Of a DNA stretch of 64,000 bases, positions 24,839 to 33,784 are shown piece after piece (positions within the stretch are counted from its first letter, which is position 1; every line of letters starts with the position of its first letter). Location: positions 2,418,001 to 2,482,000 of the forward strand of contig NZ_AP017558.1 of assembly GCF_002355635.1 (NCBI RefSeq). Direction: 5' to 3'. Below the pieces are notes generated by a model that saw only the letters and a list, made by a program, of their open reading frames with translations, did no database searches and had not been told where the DNA came from. This DNA is from Halopenitus persicus (GTDB lineage Archaea > Halobacteriota > Halobacteria > Halobacteriales > Haloferacaceae). The translations under genes were made by a program, and so were the position numbers.

Positions 24839-24956
24839 CGACCTGATCGAATCGCGACGGCACCGCGAGCCGGCGATCGCCCTCCCGTTCCCCCCATCCG
24901 CGCTCGACCGGCTCTCGAACATCCCTTTTAACCACGGCCGCCGAGTACGACCGCGT

Positions 24957-25817
24957 ATGTACGGGGTCGTCACGCGCAACGCCGACGACGTAACGATCGG
25001 GGAGTTCGATCGCGGGTTCTACGAGGTGAAGGACGTCACCGGACGGGCCGCCGAGCCGGTCGCGAACGCGGTCAATATGGTGTCGTGTTTCGGCGACACC
25101 GCGGCGGCCGACGGCGATTCGGGCCTCGTTCCGGTCGACGACCGCGGGGTACCGGCGAGCCGTGACCAGCCCGAGTTCGAGTGGACGCACATCTGTCCGA
25201 CGCATCCAGAGTATCGGCGAGGGCTCCTCGAGATGGTCGAGGACTGTGCCGCGGTCGCCCCCGACGTCAGGCTCGACGACGTCGGCTTTCCTCGGGAGGG
25301 TTACTGCCGGTGTGACCGCTGTGAGCGGCTGTTCGCCGAGAGCGACCACGACGATCGGGCCGACTGGCGTGCCGCAACCATCACCGACTTCGTCGCCGCC
25401 GCGGCCGACCGGATCCCTGGCCGGACCCATCTCTCCGTCCATCCGGATCCGTATCCGGGTCATCTCCACACGAGAGCGGGGATCGACGTCGATGCGGTGG
25501 CCGATCACGTCGACGAGTTCGTCGTGCCGATCTACGATACCGAGTACGCGACGACCTACTGGCTCGAGACGATCGCTCGGGGGTTCCGCTCGCGACTCGG
25601 CGGCGATTACGACGTCCACGGCGCGCCGCCGGAAACGCCGTTCTCGGTCGAGCTCTACGCCGCCGACGTCGACGTCGACGCGCTGATCGAGGCGACCGAG
25701 GCGGTCGAGCCGTACGCGAAGGACGTGCTGTTCGGCTACGAGGCGGCCAACGCCGCCGCCGCGCTCCGACGGCGGGATGCTGACGCCCGCCGCGGCGAGG
25801 TTCATCGGCCGGAGTGA
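24957..25817 (+). CDS. Conserved haloarchaeal protein, glycoside-hydrolase-like barrel suspected
   Basis: This 286-residue soluble protein begins 'MYGVVTRNADDVTIGEFDRG'. It has 'WTHICPTHPEYRRGLLEMVE', 'VRLDDVGFPREGYCRCDRC', 'THLSVHPDPYPGHLH' and 'DEFVVPIYDTEYATTYWLE'. The combination of 'D.vgFPR..yC.C..C' with later histidine strands resembles uncharacterised TIM-barrel glycoside-hydrolase-like families in which a CxCxxC cluster follows the acidic strand. The match is from pattern memory only. 'tttttaaccacg'-type sequence near 24928 may be the promoter. Confidence 0.55.
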   Translation: MYGVVTRNADDVTIGEFDRGFYEVKDVTGRAAEPVANAVNMVSCFGDTAAADGDSGLVPVDDRGVPASRDQPEFEWTHICPTHPEYRRGLLEMVEDCAAVAPDVRLDDVGFPREGYCRCDRCERLFAESDHDDRADWRAATITDFVAAAADRIPGRTHLSVHPDPYPGHLHTRAGIDVDAVADHVDEFVVPIYDTEYATTYWLETIARGFRSRLGGDYDVHGAPPETPFSVELYAADVDVDALIEATEAVEPYAKDVLFGYEAANAAAALRRRDADARRGEVHRPE

Positions 25818-25831
25818 CTCGCGTCAGGGCG

Positions 25832-28069
25832 TTACAGCCAGTCGAGCGCGGCCTCGACGTCCGTTTTCGGGGGCGAGCACGCGAACCCACGACACGCGTA
25901 GACGGTCGGCTCCCCGTCGATCGCCTCCCGGCCGTCCCAGACGGGCGGGACTCCCTCCAGGCCGATCGCCCGACACCACTCGGCGGTCGCGTCCGCGGTC
26001 GCGGGACGCGGGGCGAACACCGCCCCGGGAAGGAACCGGTTCGAGAGCGCCTCCCACCACGAGTCGGGGCGTTCGTCGCCGGCGAACACGATCTCGATCC
26101 CGCCGTTCGCCACGCGGTCGGCCGCCAGAACGAGCGATGCGTGTTCGAGCGGCCGCCCGCGGATCCGGTCGGCGTGCGTCTCGAGGACGGTTTCCGCGAC
26201 CTCCCGATACGGGCGGTCGCCGACGAACCCGTCGAGCTCGACGAGGAGTTCGACCGCGATGCCGACGCTCGAGGGAAGCGACCGGTCGGTCAGCGACTGC
26301 GGGCGGACGGAGAGGTCGCTCGGGCCGGCCGCGCCGTCGCCCCGGTCGCTCGGGACCGAGTAGACCGTTCCCGCGGTCTCGTCGTAGAATTCCGCGACGA
26401 CCCGGTCGGCGAGCTCGATCGCGAAGCCCAGGTGATCGGGGCGGCCGGTCACCTGATACGTGTCGAACGCACCGCGGGCGAGGAACGCGTAGTCGTCGAG
26501 ATACCCCGGCCCCTTGCGGTCGCCGTCGATCCACCGGCGGTCGAGCCGGCGGGCGTCCGGGTCCCACAGCCGGTCCCGAACGAACTCGAGCGCCGTCGTC
26601 GCCCGGTCCGCGAGACGCGGATCCAACGCCCGCGCACCCGCCGCGAACGCGGAGATCGCCCGCCCGTTCCACCCGGCGAGCACCTTCTCGTCCCGCGCGG
26701 GACGCGGCCGCCGCTCGCGGGCCTCGTACAGGTCGACGCGAGCCTCACGCAGCCGCTCGCGGACCGTCCCGCGTTCGAGTCCGTGTTCGCTCGCGAGCTC
26801 CCCGATCGACGCCGACTCGGTGAGCACCGTCGTTCCGCGTTCGAAGTTCCCGGCTGGCGTCACCCCGTATCGGTCGCACACGAGCGAGGCGGCCGGCGCC
26901 TCGAGCACCGCCTCGATCTCCTTGGGCGTCCAGGTGTAGAAGGCGCCTTCGACAGGTTCCGGGACCGATTCCCCTATGTCCGACGCGTCCGTCGTGGCGT
27001 TTCGACGCGACTCGGGCGGAACGCTCCTGGCGTCGAGAGTGCTGAAGAAGCCGCCGTCCGGGTGGGAGAGCTCGCGGTCCAGGAAGGCGAACGTCTCCTG
27101 GGCGACCAGCCCGTATCGTGGGGTCCCCGTCAGTTGGAACGCATCCAGGAGCACGCGCGGCAGCTCCGCGTTGTCGTACAGCATCTTCTCGAAGTGGGGC
27201 ACCGTCCAGGTTCGGTCCGTCGCGTAGCGGTGGAACCCGCCGCCGACGTGGTCGTAGAGCCCGCCGGCGACCATCGCGTCGAGGGTCCCCGTTGCGGCCC
27301 GTATGGCTGCAGTTCGCTCGGCGTCCACCGAATCCTGCTCGGCCTCCCCGGCATCACGCTCCGCGTGGTCGCGTTCCGAGGCGGCGCCGGCTCGCAGGAG
27401 GAGGTCGATCCGACGCGGCTGCGGAAACTTCGGACCGCTCGTTCCGAAGCCGCCGTGTTCCTCGTCGTACCCGCGAACGGCGGTCGAGGCCGCCTCCTCG
27501 AGGATCCCCGTTCCCGGCGGCTCGCCGGGCTGATCCGGGACGGACTCGACCTCATCGCGGGCCGCGGCCATCCACTGGTCGGCTCGGGACTCCATTTCGG
27601 CACGCTGTTCGGTGTCGCTCCAGGAATCGGCGATCCGCTCACACAGCTCCTGGAATCCCGGCCGCCCCCGAGTCGGCTCCCGCGGGAAGTACGTCCCGAC
27701 GTAGAACGGCTTTCCGTCGGGGGTACACCACGCCGAGAGCGGCCAGCCGCCACCGCCGGAGACGAGCTGGCAGACCGTCATCAACACGTCGTCGACGTCC
27801 GGCCGCTCCTCGCGGTCGACCTTCACCGGAACGAACGACTCGTTGAGCGTCTCGGCGACGTCGGGGTCCGAGAAGCTCTCCTCCTCCATCACGTGACACC
27901 AGTGGCAGGCGGCGTAGCCGACCGAGACGAACACGGGCACGTCGTGCTCGGCGGCGGTCTCGAAGGCACGATCGTCCCAGGGCTGCCAGTTGACCGGATT
28001 GTCGGCGTGCTGGCGGAGGTACGGGCTCGCCTCCGCGGACAGCCGGTTCCGGTCGGTCGGTGTGGACAT
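25832..28069 (-). CDS. Thioredoxin-domain protein, DUF255/YyaL family
   Basis: This 745-residue protein has an N-terminal thioredoxin-like domain: '[18 protein letters not shown]', the Cys55-His-Trp-Cys58 motif in '[16 protein letters not shown]', and '[12 protein letters not shown]'. A long (alpha/alpha)6-barrel domain related to N-acylglucosamine epimerases/cellobiose epimerases follows. The family is widespread (human SPATA20 and bacterial YyaL) but its substrate is unsettled. I start at the ATG giving '[17 protein letters not shown]'; upstream in-frame sequence is not conserved. It converges with the preceding plus-strand gene. Confidence 0.9.
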   Translation of the reverse strand: MSTPTDRNRLSAEASPYLRQHADNPVNWQPWDDRAFETAAEHDVPVFVSVGYAACHWCHVMEEESFSDPDVAETLNESFVPVKVDREERPDVDDVLMTVCQLVSGGGGWPLSAWCTPDGKPFYVGTYFPREPTRGRPGFQELCERIADSWSDTEQRAEMESRADQWMAAARDEVESVPDQPGEPPGTGILEEAASTAVRGYDEEHGGFGTSGPKFPQPRRIDLLLRAGAASERDHAERDAGEAEQDSVDAERTAAIRAATGTLDAMVAGGLYDHVGGGFHRYATDRTWTVPHFEKMLYDNAELPRVLLDAFQLTGTPRYGLVAQETFAFLDRELSHPDGGFFSTLDARSVPPESRRNATTDASDIGESVPEPVEGAFYTWTPKEIEAVLEAPAASLVCDRYGVTPAGNFERGTTVLTESASIGELASEHGLERGTVRERLREARVDLYEARERRPRPARDEKVLAGWNGRAISAFAAGARALDPRLADRATTALEFVRDRLWDPDARRLDRRWIDGDRKGPGYLDDYAFLARGAFDTYQVTGRPDHLGFAIELADRVVAEFYDETAGTVYSVPSDRGDGAAGPSDLSVRPQSLTDRSLPSSVGIAVELLVELDGFVGDRPYREVAETVLETHADRIRGRPLEHASLVLAADRVANGGIEIVFAGDERPDSWWEALSNRFLPGAVFAPRPATADATAEWCRAIGLEGVPPVWDGREAIDGEPTVYACRGFACSPPKTDVEAALDWL

Positions 28070-28193
28070 AGTCGTCGGTACGGCGGCCAGGGGGAAAAGC
28101 CGTCGCCACTCGGACTGGAGTGTGGTTCGGACTCGGCCATCGGAGTCACTGTGATGCACGATCGTGGCTATATCAAGCGAGTGTAACGACAAG

Positions 28194-28215
28194 GTTTACA
28201 CTACCGTGCGTAAAC
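28194..28215. promoter_or_regulatory. Inverted repeat in the purD promoter
   Basis: GTTTAC (28194-28199) and GTAAAC (28210-28215) form a perfect 6-base inverted repeat. It is centred about 20 bases before the purD ATG and covers the TATA region of a leaderless promoter. It is a candidate site for a dimeric repressor of purine synthesis. Confidence 0.4.
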
Positions 28216-28224
28216 TCCTCGCGT

Positions 28225-29508
28225 ATGACGGAGACCGTGCTGTTGGTCGGCGGCGGCGGACGTGAACACGCGATCGCCCGTGCGCTCGCGCCGGACTGTA
28301 CGCTCTATGCGTGCGCGAGCAACCGGAACCCGGGAATCGACCGGCTCGCTGACGGGTTCGAGACCCTCTCGGAGACGGATGCGGCGGCGATCGCCGAGTA
28401 CGCCGAGTCGATCGACGCGGACGCGGCCGTGATCGGCCCCGAGTCGGCGCTGGCCGCCGGGGCGGCGGACGCCCTCGTGGAGGCGGGGGTGTACACGTTC
28501 GGACCGGACCGTGAGGCGGCGCGGATCGAGACGGACAAGGCCTACCAGCGGCGGTTTATGCGGGACAACGACGTTCCGGGTTGTCCGGATTTCGAGACGT
28601 TCACCGATATGGAGGCCGCCTGCGAGTACATCGACGAGTACGACGGCGACCTCGCGGTCAAGCCCGCCGGGTTGACCGGCGGCAAGGGCGTGAAGGTGAT
28701 CGGCGACCAGGTCACCGCCGCCGAGGCGAAGGCGTACCTTCGGGAGTCCGAATACGACCGCGTCGTGTTGGAGGAACGGCTGGTCGGCGAGGAGTTCACG
28801 ATCCAGGCGTTCGTCGCCAACGGCGAGGTCAGGACGACCCCGGCCGTCCAGGACCACAAGCGCGCCTACGAGGGCGACGAGGGACCGAACACGGGTGGGA
28901 TGGGGTCGTACTCCGACGCTGGCTTCTCGCTGCCGTTCATGGCCGAGGGAGACTACGCCGCCGCCGTCGAGGTCATCGAGGCGGTCGTCGAGGCACTGCC
29001 GGGGTACACGGGCGTCCTCTACGGGCAGTTTATGCTGACCGCCGAGGGGCCGAAGGTGGTCGAGTTCAACGCCCGCTTCGGCGACCCCGAGGCGATGAAC
29101 ACGCTGCCGGTGCTCGAGACGCCGTTCATCGACGTGATCACGGCGGCCCGCGACGGCGAGGAACTCCCGGAGCTTTCGTTCGCCGGCCGAGCGACCGTCT
29201 GTAAGTACGCCGTTCCGGACGGCTATCCGATCGACCCCGATTCTGGCGCCCGCATCGAGGTCGACGAGGGAAGCGTCGGGGACGCGCTGTTGTTCTACGC
29301 CAGCGTCGACGACCGGGAGGACGGCCTCTACACGACGACCTCACGCGCCTTCGCCGTGGTCGGCCTGGGCGAGTCGATCGAGGAGGCTGAGTCAGTCGCG
29401 TCCGAGGCGCTGTCGGCCGCCGGCGACCGCGTCCGGATCCGTCACGACGTCGGCACGGCGTCGCTCATCGATCGGCGGATCGAGCACATGGACGCGCTGC
29501 GGGAGTAA
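28225..29508 (+). CDS. purD: Phosphoribosylamine-glycine ligase
   Basis: This 427-residue ATP-grasp enzyme makes glycinamide ribonucleotide, the second step of purine synthesis. Motifs are 'VLLVGGGGREHAIARAL', 'AVKPAGLTGGKGVKV', 'FTIQAFVANGE', 'GPNTGGMGSYSD' and 'EFNARFGDPEAMN'. The ATG at 28225 directly precedes the conserved N-terminal Rossmann motif. An inverted repeat lies over the promoter. purL is elsewhere in the window (58669), so the purine genes are scattered. Confidence 0.95.
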   Translation: MTETVLLVGGGGREHAIARALAPDCTLYACASNRNPGIDRLADGFETLSETDAAAIAEYAESIDADAAVIGPESALAAGAADALVEAGVYTFGPDREAARIETDKAYQRRFMRDNDVPGCPDFETFTDMEAACEYIDEYDGDLAVKPAGLTGGKGVKVIGDQVTAAEAKAYLRESEYDRVVLEERLVGEEFTIQAFVANGEVRTTPAVQDHKRAYEGDEGPNTGGMGSYSDAGFSLPFMAEGDYAAAVEVIEAVVEALPGYTGVLYGQFMLTAEGPKVVEFNARFGDPEAMNTLPVLETPFIDVITAARDGEELPELSFAGRATVCKYAVPDGYPIDPDSGARIEVDEGSVGDALLFYASVDDREDGLYTTTSRAFAVVGLGESIEEAESVASEALSAAGDRVRIRHDVGTASLIDRRIEHMDALRE

Positions 29509-29816
29509 CGTTCTCCGGGGGAGACGACGACGCTGGCTACCGCTCACGGAACGTTGCGAACAGGCGACGCGTCCGTCGCGACCGCCGTTCGATCCGGTTG
29601 CGCCACGGAGCGATTTCACGACGGAACGACGGAGCGATCCCACGACAGCGCGTCACACACCCGCCTGAACCGTCGTGGACGACCGGTCAGATCACGCGGA
29701 CGGCTGCGTCGGCATCAATTTTAAACGTCGGGGGTGGGGACCGCCGAACGAACCGCCGTGCGGCCGTGATGCCCGCGAACGCGAGGTCTTTAACGACGGG
29801 GGGCGGATCGGCTCAC
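29509..29816. other. Intergenic region with promoter of the acyltransferase gene
   Basis: I see no gene here. A short imperfect duplication around 'acggagcgat' occurs twice near 29596-29645. TATA-like 'tttaacg' at about 29790 lies 27 bases before the GTG start at 29817, and 'ttttaaacg' near 29718 is another possible promoter. Confidence 0.5.
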
Positions 29817-30443
29817 GTGAGCGACGACGACCATCGCCGGGCTGAAACGCACCCTTCCGGGACGGACCGCGCCGCCGAGGCGGCCCCGACACGCCGCCGT
29901 GACCGGTTGGATCGGGTCGCGACGCCGGGACCGCGCAACTCGCTGTGGGCCTGGCCGGACGCGAAGTCCCCGCTGGTCGTCGTCAGGAACTACCTCGTGA
30001 TCCTGCTGTGCCGGATCTCGCCGAGCCTCCGGCTCAAGAACTGGCTGCTCCGACGGATCGGGGTCTCGGTCGGTGCCGGCGTTTCCTGGGGGCTGGAATC
30101 GACGCCGGACGTCTTCTGGCCGGAGCGGATCACGGTCGAGTCGGACGCGATCGTCGGCTACGACGCGACGCTGTTGTGCCACGAGTTTCTCCAGGACGAA
30201 TACCGGCTCGGCGACGTGGTGATACGGCAGCGCGCGATGGTCGGCGCGGGCGCGATCGTGTTGCCCGGCGTGACGGTCGGGGAGGGGGCCCAGGTCGCGG
30301 CCAACTCGCTGGTGACCGAGGACGTTCCGGCCGGGACGACCGTCGCGGGCGTCCCGGCGGAGGTGGTCTCCGACCCGAGGGGCGACTCCGATTCGGAGGG
30401 AGGGCCCGACCGGATGGCGGAACCCGAACCGACCGCGGAGTAG
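29817..30443 (+). CDS. Left-handed beta-helix acyltransferase (hexapeptide family)
   Basis: In this 208-residue protein the C-terminal half shows hexapeptide turns ('VVIRQRAMVGAGAIVLPGV', 'GEGAQVAANSLVTEDVPAGT', 'VAGVPAEVV') as in maltose/galactoside O-acetyltransferases. The middle 'SPLVVVRNYLVILLCRISPS' is hydrophobic and suggests membrane association. Trimeric enzymes of this type transfer acyl groups from acyl-CoA. The acceptor is unknown. The GTG start fits a TATA box 27 bases upstream; the N-terminal 40 residues are acidic and poorly conserved. Confidence 0.8.
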   Translation: MSDDDHRRAETHPSGTDRAAEAAPTRRRDRLDRVATPGPRNSLWAWPDAKSPLVVVRNYLVILLCRISPSLRLKNWLLRRIGVSVGAGVSWGLESTPDVFWPERITVESDAIVGYDATLLCHEFLQDEYRLGDVVIRQRAMVGAGAIVLPGVTVGEGAQVAANSLVTEDVPAGTTVAGVPAEVVSDPRGDSDSEGGPDRMAEPEPTAE

Positions 30444-30511
30444 CACTCGATCGGGAGTGGCGGTCGTCCGGTTCGTTTCGGATGCCTCGGGTTGGTTTCG
30501 GATGTCGCCGG

Positions 30512-31318
30512 TTAGCTTCGGATCCGGACGATCCCCTCGCGGAGCACGAGATGGTTCGGTAGGACGTGTTCCTCGCCGTCGGTCTCGATATGCGTGACGA
30601 ACAGGTCGACCTCCTGAACGATCCCGCGGCGGTCCGCGACCTTCACCTCGTCGCCGATCCCGTATGGTTGGCGGAGCAGGAGGAACACGCCGGCCGCGGC
30701 GGCGGCAAGCAGATCCTTCGTTGCGAGCGCGGTGAGCACCACGAGCGCGAACGCGTACGCCGCGAGTAGGACTATCAACGCGAGCGTCGCGACGCCGATC
30801 TGGTCGAGCGCGATCAGGATGGCGACGTAGACGACGCTGTATTTCGCGGCGGTGGATATCATCCCCGTCTCGGGGAGCTTGATCCCGCGGAGGCGCTCGG
30901 CGACGTACAGCTCGATCTTGTCGCCGACCACGATCCCGACGATCAGCACGACGATGGCGATGAACAGTCGCGGGACGAACGTGGCGACGTCGCCCCAGAA
31001 GAGCTGTGCATACTCGACGTCGGCGACCGAGAGCGCGGTGAGAACGGCGATGCCGACGATGAAGTAGTTCGAGAGCTTCGCGATGATGGTTACCGTCGAG
31101 AGCCCGAACTCCCGGGCGGTCCGCTCGAAGGCGGTTCCCTCGGTGGAGCCGGGAACGCCGGCGCGCTCGAGCAGCCGTCGGTTGACCACCTCGACCGCGT
31201 AGCCGGCCACGATCCCCAGAAGGACGATGAACAGCGCGAGCCAGATCCGGGGCGGGACGAGACCGAGCACCTCGACCGCCGTTTCCCGGGCGTTGAGCGG
31301 GAGCACGGTTCGGGCCAT
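30512..31318 (-). CDS. MscS-like membrane protein co-transcribed with dacZ
   Basis: This 268-residue protein has about five transmembrane helices followed by a short MscS beta domain ('LRQPYGIGDEVKVADRRGIV', 'THIETDGEEHVLPNHLVL'). The C-terminal alpha/beta domain of classic MscS is missing. Its ATG shares one base with the dacZ stop (TGATG), so it is translated with the c-di-AMP cyclase. Since c-di-AMP governs osmolyte and ion transport in many microbes, this protein is a good candidate effector; that is inference from context. Confidence 0.85.
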   Translation of the reverse strand: MARTVLPLNARETAVEVLGLVPPRIWLALFIVLLGIVAGYAVEVVNRRLLERAGVPGSTEGTAFERTAREFGLSTVTIIAKLSNYFIVGIAVLTALSVADVEYAQLFWGDVATFVPRLFIAIVVLIVGIVVGDKIELYVAERLRGIKLPETGMISTAAKYSVVYVAILIALDQIGVATLALIVLLAAYAFALVVLTALATKDLLAAAAAGVFLLLRQPYGIGDEVKVADRRGIVQEVDLFVTHIETDGEEHVLPNHLVLREGIVRIRS

Positions 31319-32130
31319 CAGTACGCCTCCGGATCGACCTCGAGGATGAGCCGTCCGCCCTTGAACGCTCGGACGAGACCGTCGGACTCCGAAAGCACGA
31401 TCGCGGTCGCGTTCGTGTCGCGGGTGATCGCGCCGGCGGCCATGTGTCGCGCACCCAGTCCCTTCGGGATGTCGACGCCCTCGGCGGCCGGCTCGAGGTA
31501 GCGATACGCGGAGACGATCTTCCCCGAATCGGAGATGACGAACGCGCCGTCGAGCCGGGAGAACTCCTTCAGCATCACGTTCACGATCGGGTCGCCGACG
31601 TGGACGTGGCTCTTCTCGAAGGGATTGTAGCTGAGCGGACGCGATTTGTTCATCACCTTGCCGGCGTCCCCGACGACGAACAGCGCGCCCACCGGCTTCC
31701 CCTTCTGCCCCTTCTTACCCAGCTCGATCGCCACCTCGAAGACGTCACGGATCACGCCGGGCTCCGCCCGCGAGTCGACGAACAGGTCGTAGATCCCCGC
31801 TCCCATGTCCTCGGTCGCGCGAACGCGGATCACCGAATCCGCGTCGTCGTCGTCGAAGACCGACACCGAACAGGCGATCGCGTCGCCCGTCTCGACGATC
31901 CCGCTCTCGATGGCGCCCTCGACGCCGAACCGGATCCGGTCGCGGACGTTGTCGAACGCAAGCGGGAGCTCGACGAACGTGTCCGCGTCGACCACGTTCT
32001 CCGTGTCGACGACGACGACGTCGACATCCGCCTCGCGGAACCGCTCGTGAAACGATCCGCTGGGGGAAAACAGGAAGACGCCGTCGACGTCGGCGACGAC
32101 GTCGTTGAGAAGGTCGGTGAGGATGGACAT
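31318..32130 (-). CDS. dacZ: Diadenylate cyclase DacZ (c-di-AMP synthase)
   Basis: This 270-residue protein has a C-terminal DisA_N/DAC domain with the catalytic signatures Asp194-Gly-Ala in 'LDGAFVISDSG' and Arg228-His-Met in 'GLGARHMAAGAITRDT'. The N-terminal half ('FLFSPSGSFHERFREADVD') is the archaeal DacZ-specific domain. It makes c-di-AMP from two ATP. In Haloferax the homologue is needed for normal growth and osmotic behaviour. A TATA box at 32154-32162 gives a leaderless transcript. The MscS-like gene follows with a one-base overlap. Confidence 0.93.
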   Translation of the reverse strand: MSILTDLLNDVVADVDGVFLFSPSGSFHERFREADVDVVVVDTENVVDADTFVELPLAFDNVRDRIRFGVEGAIESGIVETGDAIACSVSVFDDDDADSVIRVRATEDMGAGIYDLFVDSRAEPGVIRDVFEVAIELGKKGQKGKPVGALFVVGDAGKVMNKSRPLSYNPFEKSHVHVGDPIVNVMLKEFSRLDGAFVISDSGKIVSAYRYLEPAAEGVDIPKGLGARHMAAGAITRDTNATAIVLSESDGLVRAFKGGRLILEVDPEAY

Positions 32131-32153
32131 CGTTATTTAAATCGTCCGACGCC

Positions 32154-32162
32154 GTATATAAA
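32154..32162 (-). promoter_or_regulatory. TATA box of dacZ
   Basis: On the minus strand 'tttatatac' is centred about 27 bases before the dacZ ATG. A second AT-rich box 'atttaaat' (32134-32141) is too close to the start to be the TATA element. Confidence 0.65.
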
Positions 32163-32238
32163 GCAGTTGTGCCGTCGTCACGCGCCCGTCAGACGCGAAT
32201 CCGGCCGATCGCGCGCGACCGGCTGCGGCGGGGGCAAC

Positions 32239-32952
32239 TCACAGCCCGAGCGCGTCGGTGACCCGTTCACGAGTCTCGATCAGCTGCCCGTCGGTCCGGT
32301 CCCGGGGTCGATCCAGGGGGACGTCCACGTTCGCGACGACGGTGCCGGGCTGGCCGCCGAGCACGACGACCCGGTCCGCGAGGTAGACCGCCTCCTCGAC
32401 GTCGTGGGTGACGAGCACGACGGTCGCGTCGACGTCGTCCCGGACGTCGAGCAGGAACTCCTGTTGCTCGACCTTCGTCAGCGCGTCGAGCGCGCTGAAC
32501 GGTTCGTCGAGGAGGAGGGCCTGCGGCTCGTAGGCCAGCCCCCGTGCGAGCGCGACGCGTTGGGCCATTCCGCCCGAGAGCTCCTCGGGAAGCGCCGTCT
32601 CGAAGCCGTCCAGCCCGACGCGGGCGATCAGTTCGTCGACGCGGTCGTCGGCGACCGACTCCTCGAAGCCGAGCCTGACGTTCTCCCGGACGGTCGCCCA
32701 CGGGAGCAGACGGGGATCCTGAAAGACCACGCCCACGTCGTCGCTGCCGCCGGCGTTCACGGGCGTTCCGTCGACCGACGCCGTGCCGTCGAACCCGGAC
32801 TCGAGGCCGGCGAGCACGCGCAGCAGCGTGCTCTTGCCACAGCCGGAGGGACCGACGACCGAGACGAACTCGCCGTCCTCGGCCGCGAAATCGACGTCGC
32901 GGAGCGCGACCGTCTCGTCGTACGCCTTGGTGAGCGAGCGCGTTTCGAGCAT
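32239..32952 (-). CDS. ABC transporter ATPase, SsuB/TauB-like
   Basis: This 237-residue protein has Walker A 'GPSGCGKSTLL', Q-loop region 'VVFQDPRLLPWATVRENV', signature 'LSGGMAQRVALARGLA' and Walker B 'ALLLDEPFSALD'. The Q-loop wording is typical of the nitrate/sulfonate/taurine subfamily. It follows the permease gene by one base in an SBP-permease-ATPase operon. Confidence 0.9.
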   Translation of the reverse strand: MLETRSLTKAYDETVALRDVDFAAEDGEFVSVVGPSGCGKSTLLRVLAGLESGFDGTASVDGTPVNAGGSDDVGVVFQDPRLLPWATVRENVRLGFEESVADDRVDELIARVGLDGFETALPEELSGGMAQRVALARGLAYEPQALLLDEPFSALDALTKVEQQEFLLDVRDDVDATVVLVTHDVEEAVYLADRVVVLGGQPGTVVANVDVPLDRPRDRTDGQLIETRERVTDALGL

Positions 32953-32953
32953 C

Positions 32954-33784
32954 TTACCCCCAGTAGACGAGCCGCTTCTGGAGCGCCTTCACGCCGATGT
33001 CGGAGAGGTTCCCGAGGAACGCGAACAGCAGGATCGACCCGACGATGATGTCGGGGCGTGCGAGCACCCGACCGTCGCTCAACAAAAAGCCCAGCCCCTG
33101 GCTCGCGGCGATCAGTTCGGCCGCGACCACGAACATCCACGCCAGTCCGACCCCGCCTCGAACGCCGACCAGCAGGCTCGGGAGGGCCGCAGGGAAGACG
33201 ACGCGGCGAAGCGTCTCGAACCGGCCGACGTCGTAGACCGCCACGACCTCGAGTAGGTCCTCGTCGATCCCCTGAATCCCCGTCGAGAGGTTGAGGTACA
33301 CCGGGAAGAACGCGCCCAGCGCGATGAGCGTCACCTTCGCGCTCTCGCCGATGCCGAACCACAGGAGAAACAGCGGAACCCACGCCAGCGAGGGGATGTT
33401 CTTCAGGCTCTGGAGGAGCGGATCCAGGAGATCGTTCGCGAGCCCGAACAGTCCGGTGAGCGTCCCGAAGGCGATCCCGGCGCTCACGCCGAAGAGCACG
33501 CCGAACGCGACGCGCTGGATCGTGACGCTGAGGTGACCCCACAGCTCGCCGGAGGCGCCCATCGCCACGAAGGTCGTCAGGACGGTCGTCGGGGCGGGCA
33601 GCTGGTGCGGTTGGAAGACTCCCCCGGCCACGAGGAAGTGCCAGCAGACCACCAGCAGCCCGGGCACGACGAATCCGAGCACGCTGCGCGGGGAGCCCGG
33701 TGTGGCCGGCGTGTGGTCGCGGAGCCACGTCGCCAGGCGTTCCCCGGCCGCGGTCGCGCCGTCGTGGTCCTCGACCGTCGCCAT
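32954..33784 (-). CDS. ABC transporter permease, SsuC/TauC-like
   Basis: This 276-residue membrane protein has about six helices and the EAA-type loop 'VVFPAALPSLLVGVRGGVGL' that docks on the ATPase. Its opening acidic, Ala-rich 35 residues precede the first helix. Its ATG overlaps the stop of the binding-protein gene by one base (TGATG), and the ATPase gene follows after one base. Together they import an organic anion such as a sulfonate, nitrate or a thiamine precursor. Confidence 0.9.
   Translation of the reverse strand: MATVEDHDGATAAGERLATWLRDHTPATPGSPRSVLGFVVPGLLVVCWHFLVAGGVFQPHQLPAPTTVLTTFVAMGASGELWGHLSVTIQRVAFGVLFGVSAGIAFGTLTGLFGLANDLLDPLLQSLKNIPSLAWVPLFLLWFGIGESAKVTLIALGAFFPVYLNLSTGIQGIDEDLLEVVAVYDVGRFETLRRVVFPAALPSLLVGVRGGVGLAWMFVVAAELIAASQGLGFLLSDGRVLARPDIIVGSILLFAFLGNLSDIGVKALQKRLVYWG

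Noticed and set aside
25814-28186. 790-codon open frame on the plus strand opposite the YyaL-type gene
   Set aside because: It is Arg/Val/Gly-rich antisense shadow of a GC-rich gene. The minus-strand protein has clear family motifs throughout.
29509-29816. Search for tRNA or other structured RNA in the longer gaps
   Set aside because: I scanned this gap, 17657-18029, 34804-35128 and 46672-47251 for T-loop and anticodon-arm patterns and found none.
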